Shown: positions 1 to 9,534, counted from the stretch's first letter. The stretch is DNA of 18,840 nt from Cyclospora cayetanensis (GCF_002999335.1 NW_020312288.1:1-18840), one strand, 5' to 3'. Program-made: numbers and translations. The notes: generated by a model from the sequence alone, not told the origin.

Positions 1-3000
1 TCAAATGCATGGGACAAATTTAGAGTCACACAGCTCACACTAGGTTGCTTGACCAAAGCATGACATGCATGAAGAAACCCCAGAAATCAGCAGTGAGAAC
101 AATCACGATGCATTGGCTGCCTTCATTAAGAGCGCTCACCCTACATCTTCCATAATATGAATTGTGCGCTAGTAATATTTTGTTGTATGTTAAGGGCAAA
201 GTTTTCAAGTTTCTGATCAGCAGGAATTCACATACCAAGAAGTGTACCGTACAGCAAAACAGACAGAAGCATTCCCTGGCACAGCATACCCTAATACACC
301 CGCCATATCTCTACATCTCCTTGCATAACCCTTTTGCTGCTTAATCAACCGCCTCCAAGCTTCATGGATTTGTCAAAATATTTATGTGAAATAAGGTTTC
401 CACCTTTAATCATTCAGAGTAACTGATCTGTAAATAAGCCACGCTGCACTCTAAAGAGCCGCTTTGAAGGAAAACTCTTTCTCACACTGTGAAGATATAA
501 ATCACAAAGTAGATAAATTCAAATGTCACAAGCTTGCGCATTCTACTGCATTTGATTTGACCTTTCTGTAAACAACGAGCGCAGCCAAATTATCTTGAGT
601 ATTCGTTCTTCAGCAATTCATTGGTGCCGTCGTCCCATCATCGGCTACTGCCTTGCACGCGGGTGCTCCTGTCGAGGGACCTCATTAGGTGCAGCTGCAA
701 ATAGAAACAGGCGCGAGCTCTTACCAACGCTTGGTGCCAGTATCTTCGCAAACTGCAACATATTGATTTTAGACAATTACCGTCAAACGAGCAATTAAGA
801 TTATTTTCTTTGTATGACGATTACGAGGACATATGGCTTGCATTTTTCCACTTAGATACGAATTACATCAGATGCTTTCTTACTGACTGATGCTCACATT
901 TTTATTACTGCCGTTCGCTCTCGGGACCATATACTGTACGCATGCGTGTCAAAAGAATTTATCTGCCTTTTTTTTCAAGAGTCATTAACTGCAGCAAAGC
1001 AGCAGGTCATACCAAGCATATATGTGCAGGCAAACACTTCTAAAGAGAGTAGGCACAAAGCACGTTGCATTCGGGGCTCTCGAAAATCTATTACCTACGC
1101 CAAATACCAATGTGGAATTTATCAAGAGAGCTGTGGTTCCACAATTATACATAGCACATCAGGGGCTGCACATATTAAGATGATATATGGGTTGAACCGA
1201 GTAAGGAGTACTCGATAACCTACTACCCTACCTAGCTGCAGAGTGACTGAGATATCCCAGAGTATTGTGCTGCTGAGACCATATTGTAAGACCTTCCAGC
1301 ACCACAAAACGAGGGCATTCTATACAAAAGGCGACCTCTTTCTTCTAACCAGAAGAGCTCCGCATTCAGCCACTCCGATTGTGTGTCACCGTCGACAAAA
1401 CAGACTGTCCACATATCCGCCCCCTGTTTTGATTAGATTAATTGACTCTCTTGGCGCGAAGTAAAATGTGTCTGGATTTGATTATGTAGGCCTATAGTCG
1501 ACTGCACGCTCATACAAACATCAAGGGAAAGCATGAAAATCTGTTTGTTTGAAAGAATGCTTACTAGAAGGTTGAAGATGTTGGGGCTTGCTAGTACGCA
1601 AAATCGGCACCTTCTCTATCAAGGATTGCACGGCTCTCCGTGGCACTTGATTCCTGGTTCGTACAATGCATGCAGGTATATAATGTAGGTCTGTCGCTTG
1701 ATCTGTGTGGCGCTGATACTAAAAATTACTCTTCTAGGGCAGGAATCTATGCGATTAATTGCGTGATGGCCTGTTACCCATACACACCCCCCGAAAGAAA
1801 ACTCGGATACGTTTTAACTAGATACAAGTCAGCTGTATATATTCGGAAGGCTACGAGGTTTGCATTTGATGATGTTCTTGCGTAAGATACCTGTAGCACG
1901 CCCATGAGCCCTAGGCACCCAAACGTGCTGCTGAGGAGTCTCCACACACAGACGCATGACATGCTCTTGTACAGGGCAAAGCTTTAGGGTTGACGTATGA
2001 GGACAGTACAGCCTGTTAGTAGTAGTTTTATAGGCACCTCCCTAGAATTATTCAAAGTCACCTAGTGAAAATCTTGAAACGACGCCAAATGCCTAGACTT
2101 CGTGGTCTCCCAGTTCCGTACCATGGGAATACTGCAGCCTGGAATAGAAGAAATCATCTTAAAAGGGTCTCACACATTACATCTTTTACCCCGTGATTCA
2201 ACAGCACCTGAATATTGACTTTGATCGTCACTGGTTCTCGGCGGCAGAACGAAACGTTTGAGGTATATACCGCCCTGCCTGCGCATCAAGAAACATTTTG
2301 GTCTCTTCCAGAAAACCTCTGGGTATAGAAGCGTGCTCCCATATCCGCCTGATTGGTTTTATTATACTTTACCAAGCGCTTTAGCAGCTGACAGCTCTGC
2401 GTACTGTCAATAGCAACCTGACCCAGGCTTTGAATTTGTTCTTTGACTCCACAAGCCTTCATTCCCTCCTTTGCTGTTTCACACCTCTACGGCGCTCGCC
2501 TCGCGAATCACTGACAACAAATGAATCTTGAAACTGCAAATTCTATAGGTCTATCAGACTGCAGCCAAATTACGCCCGGCGCGTACTGGTCTGTCAGCCA
2601 TTCGTACATCTGAATTTTTCAAGCGAGTACGTATTCTATAACAATTGGAGCTGTGTCGTGGCTAAAGGCCGCATGCCCGATTGACACTGCCTCCGCTGTG
2701 AGCTCTTTGGTCGATAAATGTCACTTTCAGAAATGGAGTGAACACCAATCTAATAGCGCCTGCCTCTAAGCCGCAGTACGCAAGCTTGCTGAGCGTTTTC
2801 GATACAACGGCGCGTTGGAAGTTTTCGTTTCGTGCTCAGCTGCATTTTTTGATTCTCATAGATGTACCCCCTGCAAGCCGTAGAGTAGCTGCCGCCAGTG
2901 CAGTTTCTTTCAAATTACTTATAAATCACTGTAAGTACTGCTTACTGAATACACATCGTCCTATGCCTGGCATACCCTACTTACCCATCTCTATCGTGCT

Positions 3001-3032
3001 TAACAGTAATCCCTTCACGATACGCTGGCTGC

Positions 3033-3058
3033 TTGTACATCTGTCAGCAGATGTACAA
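3033..3058. repeat. Perfect 11-bp hairpin with 4-nt loop
   Basis: The arm ttgtacatctg is followed by the loop tcag and then its exact reverse complement cagatgtacaa. The stem is partly palindromic around gtac. It lies in otherwise featureless DNA and no T-tract or gene end is attached, so there is no basis for calling it a terminator. It could be a chance inverted repeat. Confidence 0.6.
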
Positions 3059-3836
3059 TTTTGTAGAAGAGGGTAAGCCACCGAGTATGCGAATTGAGGG
3101 CAGAACGGAAAAGAAGCTATCGGGTACATCAAACGCGGTGCATGAGGTAGGCAAGCTTGCTACATGCCACTCGTGCGTGCCGATATGTGTTCGTTCCAAC
3201 GAGCTGGCAAACCATCCAGCAGGGCGATACGCTCATAAGCCCATATGGACAGTTGTTACAAACACCTCCGCCAAACGTCCACTCCCCACACAAGTACACC
3301 TTCACATCGCCGAGAGCTAGTACCGAGACATTTTTTGGCCGATCCCCAATTGTTAAATCATGATTATCTGACTCGGTGTCGAGCATATTACTGATTTCAC
3401 TAGATCTGCGGTTCAGATCTTTACACACTCACCATATTCCAAACAATGAAACAGGCATTCTACTGGACTACACCACGTGCATCCATGTGTGCGGGCAGCT
3501 ACATAATGCACGGCTAAAGTAGGCTCGTCCCTGACTGCAGTGCCAGTGATCACCAAGCTGGTAGTTTCTCTTAAAGGAAAGCAGCAACGTCGGGCCGCAT
3601 TCTATGTAAAAAGAAGCATTGCACGCTTTTTGCAACCCACAGCTGCATTTGATAAGTGTGTTGAACGCACTACATGCAGATCGTAGAGCGGCTAAGCTGA
3701 TGGCTACGCAACGTTTTTCAAACAGCTGATAAAAAACTGTACGCGGTGCTGAATGACAGTGGCACCGACTATGGCCGCGAGACTTGACCATGGTACTGCT
3801 ATACTCTTTAAAAACGTGCGGTCCGGAAGAATTTCT

Positions 3837-3863
3837 GCTGCTAGCTTGCCCGCTGCTAGCAGC
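3837..3863. repeat. Short inverted and direct repeat (gctgctagc)
   Basis: The 9-mer gctgctagc occurs twice, at 3837-3845 and 3852-3860. Because it contains the palindrome gctagc, the first copy also pairs perfectly with gctagcagc at 3855-3863, giving a 9-bp stem with a 9-nt loop. It lies just left of the presumed 3' end of the retroelement. No function is evident. Confidence 0.5.
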
Positions 3864-3999
3864 TCAAGAGACGGCAGATTTTAAGTTTGGGGGCTCCCAT
3901 TGTTGGCTGGCGCTTACATTCTGAATGGGCGGTCGGGTAGCGGTGCACTTTATTCAACGCCTGTTGGGCGCACGCTTACACTACTGCAGGCAGGTTATT

Positions 4000-4597
4000 G
4001 ATATGCAGAGAGCACTGTGCGGTAAAGCACTTCATGGCTTTACGAGAAAAGCACTCTTCGAGCTTTAGACCTCGGAGTCCACTAGACCGGCTCCTGGACG
4101 TAATACTTCGTGCCTGTTGTTTATGCCCCACATAGGCCATGTCTCGCACTTCTAGCCAAGGCTTAACGTTGATTTGTTTGAGCCTCTTTGTGTTTGAAAG
4201 TATTAGTCTATGTCTTTATTTCTTCGCACAGACCTTGCTAGTGTAGTGTTCTGCACAACGCTTTCGTTCGTCTCACAAGGAGCCCTGCCCCCCTGGTGAC
4301 CGTCGCGTGTTCCGTCAGCCGGTTCGACTGCAAGTTTCCTTCAGGGGCATCGTCCTTCGTGTGTCTTGCAGGGATCCTTGTAGGTTCCTGGAGCTTGCCT
4401 CTACAGCTGCCGTCCAGGTCAATTTATGCCTTTAGAGCCTGGTCGCCTTAAAATTTTTGATAGGTCCCTCAAGCGGCTGCGTTGATTCAGACACTTGCTC
4501 TCCTCCCATGAACCTCACCTCTGGGACTTGCAAGTCCAGCTGTTGCCTGTTGGGGCCGTTTGAGTTGGTTGGGCTGCCAGGCGGGGAGGGAAGCCGG
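4000..4597 (-). other. Possible 3' untranslated/LTR zone of the chromovirus relic
   Basis: This segment lies immediately downstream, on the minus strand, of the chromodomain that ends the element's coding region. An 89-codon open frame at 4432-4701 (minus) overlaps the chromodomain but has no recognised motif below 4598. Purine-rich minus-strand tracts lie at about 4494-4508 and 4280-4298 and could be polypurine-tract remnants. Minus-strand AATAAA motifs occur at about 4213-4218 and just left of the segment at about 3949-3955, possible poly(A) signals. I compared this segment by eye with DNA upstream of gag (9830-10760) and found no convincing direct repeat, so an LTR is not demonstrated. Confidence 0.25.
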
Positions 4598-4720
4598 CAA
4601 TTTGTAAGGTTGGGTCTGTTTCCAGATGGCGTGGTCCTCTGGCGTGCCGCGTCATTTGCGCAGATACCGAAGGGAGTCACCTTTGCTCTTATCCGTCGCA
4701 CTGCAGTCCACTCTGTAGGT
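4598..4720 (-). pseudogene. Chromodomain remnant at integrase C-terminus
   Basis: The minus-strand translation keeps the chromodomain pattern: a Tyr-x-Val-(Asp/Glu) start (TYRVD), a variable stretch, DKSKGDSLRYLRK where the domain normally has its Tyr-Leu-(Val)-Lys strand, then RGTPEDHAIW, matching the Gly-x-Pro...Trp segment before the final helix. The stop at 4652-4654 (TGA, minus) sits where the family has a conserved Trp in the aromatic cage, so it is most simply a TGG to TGA change. In chromoviruses this domain guides integration toward modified histones; here it is broken. About 41 codons remain in one frame, making this one of the best preserved parts of the element. Confidence 0.75.
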
Positions 4721-4871
4721 GGCTAATGCCTGCCCTGTGGTGTCCCGAATGTACAGCCGACCAACTGCTGGCTCTTGAAACGTCGTTTGAATGTCGCCTA
4801 GTCAAGCTCTCATGCGTGGCGATGCGGGGAACATCGTGGTGCCTGTCTCAGGCATGTACGGCACCGCTGTC

Positions 4872-5000
4872 GGCAACCGGGCATACCCCCTAGAATATCG
4901 AACTTGGTCCGCAGTAATGGGACCCTAGCTTAGAGCAGATGGACACACCCGGGAGATTGCGGGCACCAATACGCACTTCGCCACCGATAGTAACCTCAAC
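4872..5000 (-). pseudogene. Integrase C-terminal (GPY/F-type) domain remnant
   Basis: In one frame the minus strand reads VEVTIGGEVRIGARNL and, shortly after, KLGSHYCGPSSIF, one stop, then GVCPVA. This matches the SH3-like C-terminal module of Ty3/gypsy integrases: a Val-Gly-Asp-like turn followed by the lysine-leucine and Gly-Pro-(Tyr/Phe) signature and a Val-Gly-Pro-Val-like strand. The expected Phe or Tyr after GP is Ser here, and a TAG interrupts the frame. It lies between the integrase core and the chromodomain, as expected. Confidence 0.75.
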
Positions 5001-5498
5001 TTACCCAAGATCAAAATCAGCTAAAAGCTTTTGCTGTCATTTCGCATGAAGTAAATGACTCTAGGTCGGCTCACACGGCTGCCTGTGGAACCTGGTCGTT
5101 GGGCGTGAGTGTTGGCGCGACGCTCCCCAGCATGTCAATTCGTGAGTCCGTAGTATGGTACTCACTGATCACCGGTGGTACTCTATGCGACCGCAGGAGC
5201 GGAAGGCACGATCTGACAATCGTTCTCATTGGATTGAGGAATCAAACTCCCCAGCATCTGTCAATGCATTCTGTTCAGCGTCCCTTTGAAGGTGATGTGC
5301 AGGTGCCACCAGCCGCTTGACGTTCAAAGGCTGGCATAGACGCTCCCACTTGTCAGAGTGATATCATGGGCCCCGATCAACAAGGAGTTTAAAACTCCAC
5401 GAAATCAAAATTGGCGAGATGCGGCCAATTGAACCCTATCCGCTGAACTAGCCTTGGTAGTCAAAGTAAACTGTGTCGTCTTATAAATGGGTATTCTA
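5001..5498 (-). pseudogene. Unresolved integrase linker, no clear motif
   Basis: This half kilobase lies between the end of the integrase catalytic core and the GPY/F module, where chromoviruses carry a helical linker of roughly this size. At about 5240-5340 one minus-strand frame gives a charged, Ala/Gln-rich stretch (HLQRDAEQNALTDAGEF) that would fit the helical part, but the match is weak. A 7-bp inverted repeat (5409-5415 with 5424-5430) and a palindrome at about 5385-5399 also occur. The assignment rests mainly on position. Confidence 0.35.
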
Positions 5499-5828
5499 AG
5501 CGGAAGTTGAACTGGGATTGTCATTATATTGAAGGATTCCGTGATAAAGTCTAGCTTAATGTGAAAGAATCGTTTGACAGCAATGCAGGGTGGCTGCTGT
5601 AAGCTGCCCGGCCTCTGAGTAAGTACCGTGCGGACTTGCCATAGCCCATCCCGTGCGCACTAGAATAATTTTGCATAGTGCCGCGCATTGTGAAAGGAAG
5701 ATCCGTGATGAATTGTAGCTTACCGTGACTACATCATTTGCGAGCAAGACGTTTGCAGGCAATGACGTGGTCATGGCTCCGGACAACGCATGGAACCTAG
5801 ATTGCGGAGGGACACGAATGCGCCACAT
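5499..5828 (-). pseudogene. Integrase catalytic core (DDE) remnant
   Basis: A 90-codon open frame at 5556-5828 on the minus strand carries VSYNSSRIF where integrases have the Val-Ser-Asp-Arg-Asp segment with the second catalytic Asp, then AALCKIILVRT and MASPHGTYSEAGQLT, which follow the helix and the His-Pro-x-Thr-x-Gly-Gln block containing the catalytic Glu. Beyond the end of this frame, in another phase, QYNDNPSSTSA (5499-5531) matches the Ala-Tyr-Asn...His-Ser-Ser-Thr segment after the core. The second catalytic Asp is replaced by Tyr, so the enzyme is dead. The part with the first catalytic Asp is not recognisable and may be deleted. Confidence 0.75.
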
Positions 5829-5879
5829 GTAGTACGCAAATGCGCAGAGAATGAGCGATGAGACGAGGTGCTTTCTGTG

Positions 5880-6034
5880 CTACATTTAAAGTATGAATAA
5901 TCCCCTTCGCTTTGTTGCCACTCGACCCCTTTGGAAAGTTTGATGAGGCCGGGCCAGTTGGATTCAGCAGCCCAAGCTTGAGCTCGTATCGAGTCATCAT
6001 CAAGGTACAAAGAAGGTAAGTCCTCGCGGTTCAA
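5880..6034 (-). pseudogene. Possible integrase zinc-binding (HHCC) region remnant
   Basis: Between RNase H and the integrase core, the minus strand gives FVP in one frame and then DDDSIRAQAW in another. Together these resemble the short Val-Pro-Asp-Asp...Leu-Arg lead-in to the HHCC zinc-binding domain of Ty3/gypsy integrases. The following residues roughly follow the spacing of that domain, but the two His and two Cys cannot be placed with confidence. Position supports the call more than sequence does. Confidence 0.35.
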
Positions 6035-6356
6035 GGTCTACCTTTTCACCGGGGTCGAGCAATAACGTCCCTGCAGTCGAACACTCCGGTGCAGGAGGAC
6101 ATATCGGGCTCCCGCTCTGGTGCCTCGTGACGCTGGCTCAGGGGACGACTGGGATGGGGGAGCTTTGAAGGGGACCGCTTGAACCCCTTAGTAAGCTGGC
6201 ACCTCCACAACAGCTGAGTGACTTCCCCGATTCCCATGCTGCTGTTCTGGTGCATCAGCGGCTGCAGTAATGGCGTTCATTTACCCGTAGGAAGTGATGC
6301 AAGCAGTAACGAGTGGGTGCAGGGCATCTCCACCACTCAAATTGCGGATGGCCGGC
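6035..6356 (-). pseudogene. Unassigned segment between RNase H and integrase
   Basis: A 69-codon minus-strand frame at 6046-6255, rich in Pro, Arg and Ser, covers much of this segment, but I recognise no motif. In chromoviruses this interval is the linker between the RNase H end and the integrase zinc-binding domain and is poorly conserved. It is listed because it falls inside the element. Confidence 0.3.
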
Positions 6357-6861
6357 GAGAGCGTCCACAGTCTAGTAGCGTGTGCCTTTCAGATAGTTAA
6401 TCATAAGATTCTGAAATTTGCCAAGAAAATCGAGCCAATGCCCCATGTGTTTGCGCTGTGGACTAGGGGTGGTTGACCGCTGGAATTAGGTCAACTCCTG
6501 GTGATTTGTGTGGAATAAGCCTTTGCACAGGAGAGAACGTCTCCCTACGTATTCAGAGCGTTGACTAACGTCTGAGCCTCTTGGGTGGATATGGAGTACT
6601 TTTGCAGCAAAATGTTCGTGATCTGGCTCAGATAGCGCTCGGTTGTTGTCGCATTCCAATACTGAGCCTTAGGCATAGCCTGATGCAATAGCTTAAAGGT
6701 CATCAGGTCTGGTGAAATCGGAAAGTTGGGCAAACCGTATATTTGACTTGCCGCGTTTTGAGTTGCTTCACAGCAAAAGTATGCGGTGGATTCCAGGTGG
6801 TGTCATGTGTTTCGAGCGGCCATGCAACGTCGGCGAACTCGGGCACCATGAATATGCGCCA
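6357..6861 (-). pseudogene. RNase H domain remnant
   Basis: Three blocks follow reverse transcriptase in the right order. At 6718-6861 (minus) WRIFMVPEFADVAWPL followed by TTWNPPHTFAVKQLK matches the segment joining RT to RNase H, with its Tyr-Arg-x-Phe-Ile...Pro-Leu and Trp-Thr...Ala-Phe-x-x-Leu-Lys patterns. The frame at 6545-6733 begins at LPNF, where the Pro-Asp-Phe strand is expected, and ends with QKYSISTQEAQTLVNAL, matching the Tyr-Ser...Glu-x-x-(Ala)-Val-x-Ala-Leu helix. At 6357-6449, HWLDFLGKFQNLMINYLKG, a stop and TVDALS match the domain end (Arg-Trp...Ala-Asp-Ala-Leu-Ser). The Thr-Asp-Ala-Ser active-site segment is not visible. Confidence 0.75.
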
Positions 6862-6941
6862 TGCTTGGCAGTCGCGAAGGACTGTTGCACCTGCGTCTCG
6901 TACGGAGGTAGCTCTGGACAGATTGGAATTGCATGTTGTCT

Positions 6942-7437
6942 TCAGCTGAACCCTTCACTCCCGGCCCGCCGATGGCCAAAGTACTCGAGCTCCTGCCTTC
7001 GTACCTTGTGAGTTCTGAACTCGTAGTACAAAGATGTTATTAGGAGGTGCTTAGCAATAGCCATAACAGCTGCGCGCGAAACTAGGTCCAGACTCTTTAT
7101 ACGAATGTCAAAGTAGCCAACCTCTCCTTGGGCCAAAACAATTCGGAGAAAAGCATTGATGTTGGTCTTCGACAAGGCGCGTGCATCTTGGATACCGAAC
7201 GACATCACCTTGAGTTCAAAGAGACCCAATTCTTGACAAAAAACAGCCTGCTAGCTGTCCGTTTTGGGTGCAAACGTTATCTGGCAAAGACCGGCTTCTA
7301 CGTAAAGCGTCAAAAAATTCAACGGGCCGCCCAGCTTTTCAAGGGTGTGTGTAGCAATCGCACTGTGAAGTCCAGGTTAATCAGCAAGGAGGTTCGTAGT
7401 CTCGCCGATACATAAAATTGGTGATCAACAGGACGCT
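6942..7437 (-). pseudogene. Reverse transcriptase domain remnant, catalytic motif lost
   Basis: This is the clearest block of the window. From 7343 down to 6942 a single minus-strand frame, broken by one TAG (7251-7253), reads LEKLGGPLNFLTLYVEAGL, then QITFAP, LFELKVMSFGIQDA, YFDI and ELEYFGHRRAGSEG. These correspond to the Leu-Gly-Gly...Leu-Asp-Leu strand with the first catalytic Asp, the Val-Met-Pro-Phe-Gly-Leu motif, the Tyr-x-Asp-Asp box and the Leu-Gly-His block of Ty3/gypsy RT. Upstream, in a different frame at 7393-7437, SVLLITNFMYRRDYE matches the Pro-Val-Leu-Leu-Val...Asp-Tyr-Arg start. The first catalytic Asp is Tyr here, and YxDD has become YFDI (7104-7115). A frameshift lies at about 7380. 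Confidence 0.92.
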
Positions 7438-7524
7438 AGAGAGGCAGCCCCCTTGCACGGCAACTGGGAAGAAGGTGCATTTTGGCTTGACAGCTGTCAG
7501 CACCTGCGACGCCAGTTTCTAAGC

Positions 7525-8040
7525 TTAATCTAAGTATACTTTAAAACCCTGATACGTATGTTTTAACAGTGCGCTAGGCCACATAGACGTTTTGTCGGCC
7601 TCGTCCACCACCGGCAAAGTGAGGGGGGTTCGCGAGTTGAGACTGTTGGACCGAGAGTACGCTGATGCTCGACGAACATAGGAAACAAAAAACCCTGTAG
7701 GGCTTCGGGAAAAGAATTCGCCGTGTCCGTTACATAGACAGGTATCGTGAGGAGAGAACCCAGGACTGCAATGCCGACTAGAGCTTCGCAGTGCTGGTAC
7801 GCGCTGCTGAGGTGCGGCTCGTAATAGAGACGCGCGCTTCGGCTTTGGGAATGACTTGTAGCGCTCAGAAGGCTGTTGTGGTAAAGCTACCGCCTCCGCC
7901 ATCGACATGAGAGCAGCCTGTTGGGCAAGGGCATCATATGCCTGGTTCGCTGCAATTGCTGAGTAACTCCTGGAGGTCAGGTCACGCGCCTCCAGCGAAC
8001 CCCTCTCGCGACAGCATTGGCAGGTCAGAGCAGTGGCGCT
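7525..8040 (-). pseudogene. Gag tail, zinc knuckle and protease remnant in one open frame
   Basis: The minus strand is open for about 171 codons from 8040 to the TAA at 7525-7527, the longest open frame in the element; its first ATG is at 7908. The N-terminal half is Ala/Gln-rich and then basic and Pro/Ser-rich, typical of the gag tail before the nucleocapsid. CLCNGHGEFFSRSP (7699-7740) matches a CCHC zinc knuckle with the His replaced and the last Cys changed to Ser. VVDEADKTSM (7570-7611) resembles the Asp-(Ser/Thr)-Gly-Ala active site of the retroviral-type aspartic protease, with the SGA part altered. Knuckle, protease and RT motifs are unusually close, pointing to internal deletion. Ordinary nonsense-free length by chance is possible. 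Confidence 0.55.
7570..7611 (-). pseudogene. Aspartic protease active-site remnant
   Basis: VVDEADKTSMWPSA on the minus strand aligns with the hydrophobic-hydrophobic-Asp-Ser-Gly-Ala-(Asp/Thr)-x-x-(Phe/Ile) active-site loop of retrotransposon proteases, lacking about one residue. It lies between the zinc knuckle and RT, which is the expected position. The motif is short, so the call leans on context. Confidence 0.4.
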
Positions 8041-8173
8041 TCATATCTTCACGCAGCGTCTCCAACCAGAAATACCATGATATCTGATGTCTGCTAAACC
8101 AGCCTAGCCTCGCAATAAAGTCACACGAAGAGACCCTACCAGGTATTCGTCCTAAAATAACATGCCACACCAC
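7982..8173 (-). pseudogene. Capsid C-terminal-like piece of gag
   Basis: A 63-codon minus-strand frame reads CDFIARLGWFSRHQ and, after about ten residues, LREDMKRHCSDLP. This follows the Ty3/gypsy gag pattern in which an aromatic residue and Leu-Ala precede a Gly-Trp turn, followed by a Phe-x-x-Gly-Leu-x-x-x-(Val/Ile/Met)-Lys helix. It is directly upstream of the gag tail frame, as expected. The block also superficially resembles an integrase zinc-binding segment; position favours gag. Confidence 0.45.
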
Positions 8174-9296
8174 ATAGATGGCCGCGTAACAATAAGATTT
8201 ATTTGCGAGCTTTGCCTGCTAGCCGGGTTTCATCCACCCTCCTGACGTAAGAAGCCAACATCCAGGACCAAGCGCTGCACCAGTGCCGGGCTAATCAGGA
8301 GTCCGGATAGTCGCTTGTATTACAGCGCTTCATGCTTGTGCTCCACTATGCCGAGAAACAAATCTGCTGTGCGCCCAGTAACACACAGTAGCTCAGAGGA
8401 GTCAATGACGTTTTCAGGCAACCGTCTGCTCTTCCTCACCCTCGAATACTGTATAGCGATCCCCGTTAGCACGATTGCCTGCTTTGCTCTCTGACGTACT
8501 TCCATGTATGCGTTGATCGCCATCAGTCCTCTATGGCCAACCTTCGGTTCATCATACTCCAGTGAACACAATTGAGTTAGACATACCAATAGCATTTTTG
8601 CGTTGGTCTCCCTGGTTCCTTCTCGGTCTATCTTCTGGGGACAGACACGCTGCCTTCAAGCTGGCAAGTCTACGGTGGTGTTGGGGCCCGTGGCGACAGA
8701 ACATATTAATTCATGCGCAGCATGGTTGCTCCTAGTACTGGTGTCTCCCATTACTTTAGTGCTCGATAATCGGGAGGCCTTTGTTTTTTCGTTCGCGCTA
8801 AATGGTGCCCTGATGAGTGGCTCACCCCTTGATGGCTCACGCTGAAGTGTCTCTGAGCATTCGGCGCTATCGTAGTCCTTGCCTCTATGATTGCGGCACA
8901 ACTCCCCTAGCATCTACTAAACGCAATGCCGCGGCGACCAGTCGTCTCCAAACTGTCCTGTATTATTGCGTAACAGCAGCCTCATCGGCGCGTTCTCGTT
9001 GATCCTCCTTGGTCGAGGCTTGCCCGCCTATCCCGCTACAAATTTCAGTGCAGTGTCGTTAGGTACTCGCTCGTATTTTACGGGACCCCTGTTGACTCTG
9101 GCGTTGCGCATTTCCTATGTAATGGCAGTATCTGTGGCACTCTGCGCATAACTGCTCCCAAGGGTCTTTGAGCTTCAAAGGTAGTTGCGGCGTCCTTTCA
9201 ATCATGGATAGCTCTTTGCCGTTCATTCTGTGTTTTGTCTGGCAGGCTGGCTAAGTATTCGCCCAAGGCATCTTCGGAATGTGACACAATGCCCTA
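8174..9296 (-). pseudogene. Poorly resolved gag interval, longer than expected
   Basis: About 1.1 kb separates the capsid-like pieces on either side. Minus-strand frames at 8320-8595 (91 codons) and 8656-8913 (85 codons) contain no firm motif; the first includes RAKQAIVLTGIAIQ, loosely like the Leu-Leu-x-Gly-x-Ala segment of capsid. On the plus strand, frames at 8603-8845 and 8966-9151 are also unrecognised. In an intact chromovirus gag the two flanking blocks would be only a few hundred bases apart, so this interval may contain inserted DNA. I could not see terminal repeats of a nested element. Confidence 0.3.
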
Positions 9297-9518
9297 GTAA
9301 ACAAACTCTAAAAGCCCCATAAAGTATTCATCATGACCTACCTTGTTTTTGGCCAGTTTAACCCTCACCTATCGTCTATTCCTACGAAAGCGCCTCAAGA
9401 GGCGTTTGCCTAGAAGAACTTTTCAATGCTCCGTGTTTGCACCGGTATACCCAGGACTAGCCAATAATGCACTGCAAGACGCTTTATGTGCTTTCAGCGC
9501 CACACTGAGTAAGTTTGG
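9297..9518 (-). pseudogene. Capsid N-terminal-like pieces of gag
   Basis: Directly after the gag N-terminal frame, the minus strand gives HKASCSALLASPGYTGAN (within 9435-9518), which follows the pattern of the capsid helix ending in Leu-Leu-x-Gly-x-Ala-x-x-Trp-Ala. About 100 bases further, HDEYFMGLLEFVY (around 9297-9335) resembles the Phe-x-x-x-Leu-x-x-x-Phe helix that follows. Both are weak and in different frames, but their order and spacing fit a Ty3/gypsy capsid. Confidence 0.35.
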
Positions 9519-9534
9519 CTTCTCCCTCCAGAAG

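Larger units (their letters stand above)
1..3999. other. Non-coding stretch, no recognisable gene
   Basis: About 4 kb with only short open frames on both strands, the longest being 112 codons at 2738-3076 (plus) and 107 codons at 3468-3791 (minus). Neither contains a motif I recognise, and several do not begin with ATG. The frames overlap each other in different phases, as expected of non-coding DNA. I see no tRNA, rRNA, simple-sequence array or clear transposon protein remnant. Two short perfect hairpins are listed separately. A split gene with very short exons cannot be excluded by eye. Confidence 0.6.

Noticed and set aside
3468..3791. Cys-rich 107-codon minus-strand frame as a possible secreted or zinc-binding protein
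   Set aside because: Cys spacing is irregular, there is no signal peptide, and other frames overlap; it looks like chance.
4457..4726. 89-codon plus-strand open frame
   Set aside because: It is antisense to the chromodomain remnant and has no motif of its own.
5380..5470. tRNA-like look on the minus strand (ggctagttcagcggatag followed by ggttcaattgg and a stem aattggc/gccaatt)
   Set aside because: The apparent A-box and B-box are too close together, the stem-loop has an 8-nt loop instead of 7, and no acceptor stem pairs. The segment also falls inside the integrase linker of the relic.
7128..7415. 95-codon plus-strand open frame
   Set aside because: It is the antisense shadow of the RT remnant on the minus strand.
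7982..8173. Integrase HHCC zinc-binding domain reading of the frame containing YFWLETLREDMKRHCSDL
   Set aside because: It lies upstream of the knuckle and RT, and the preceding CDFIARLGWF fits the capsid C-terminal pattern better; the second Cys of a CxxC pair is missing.
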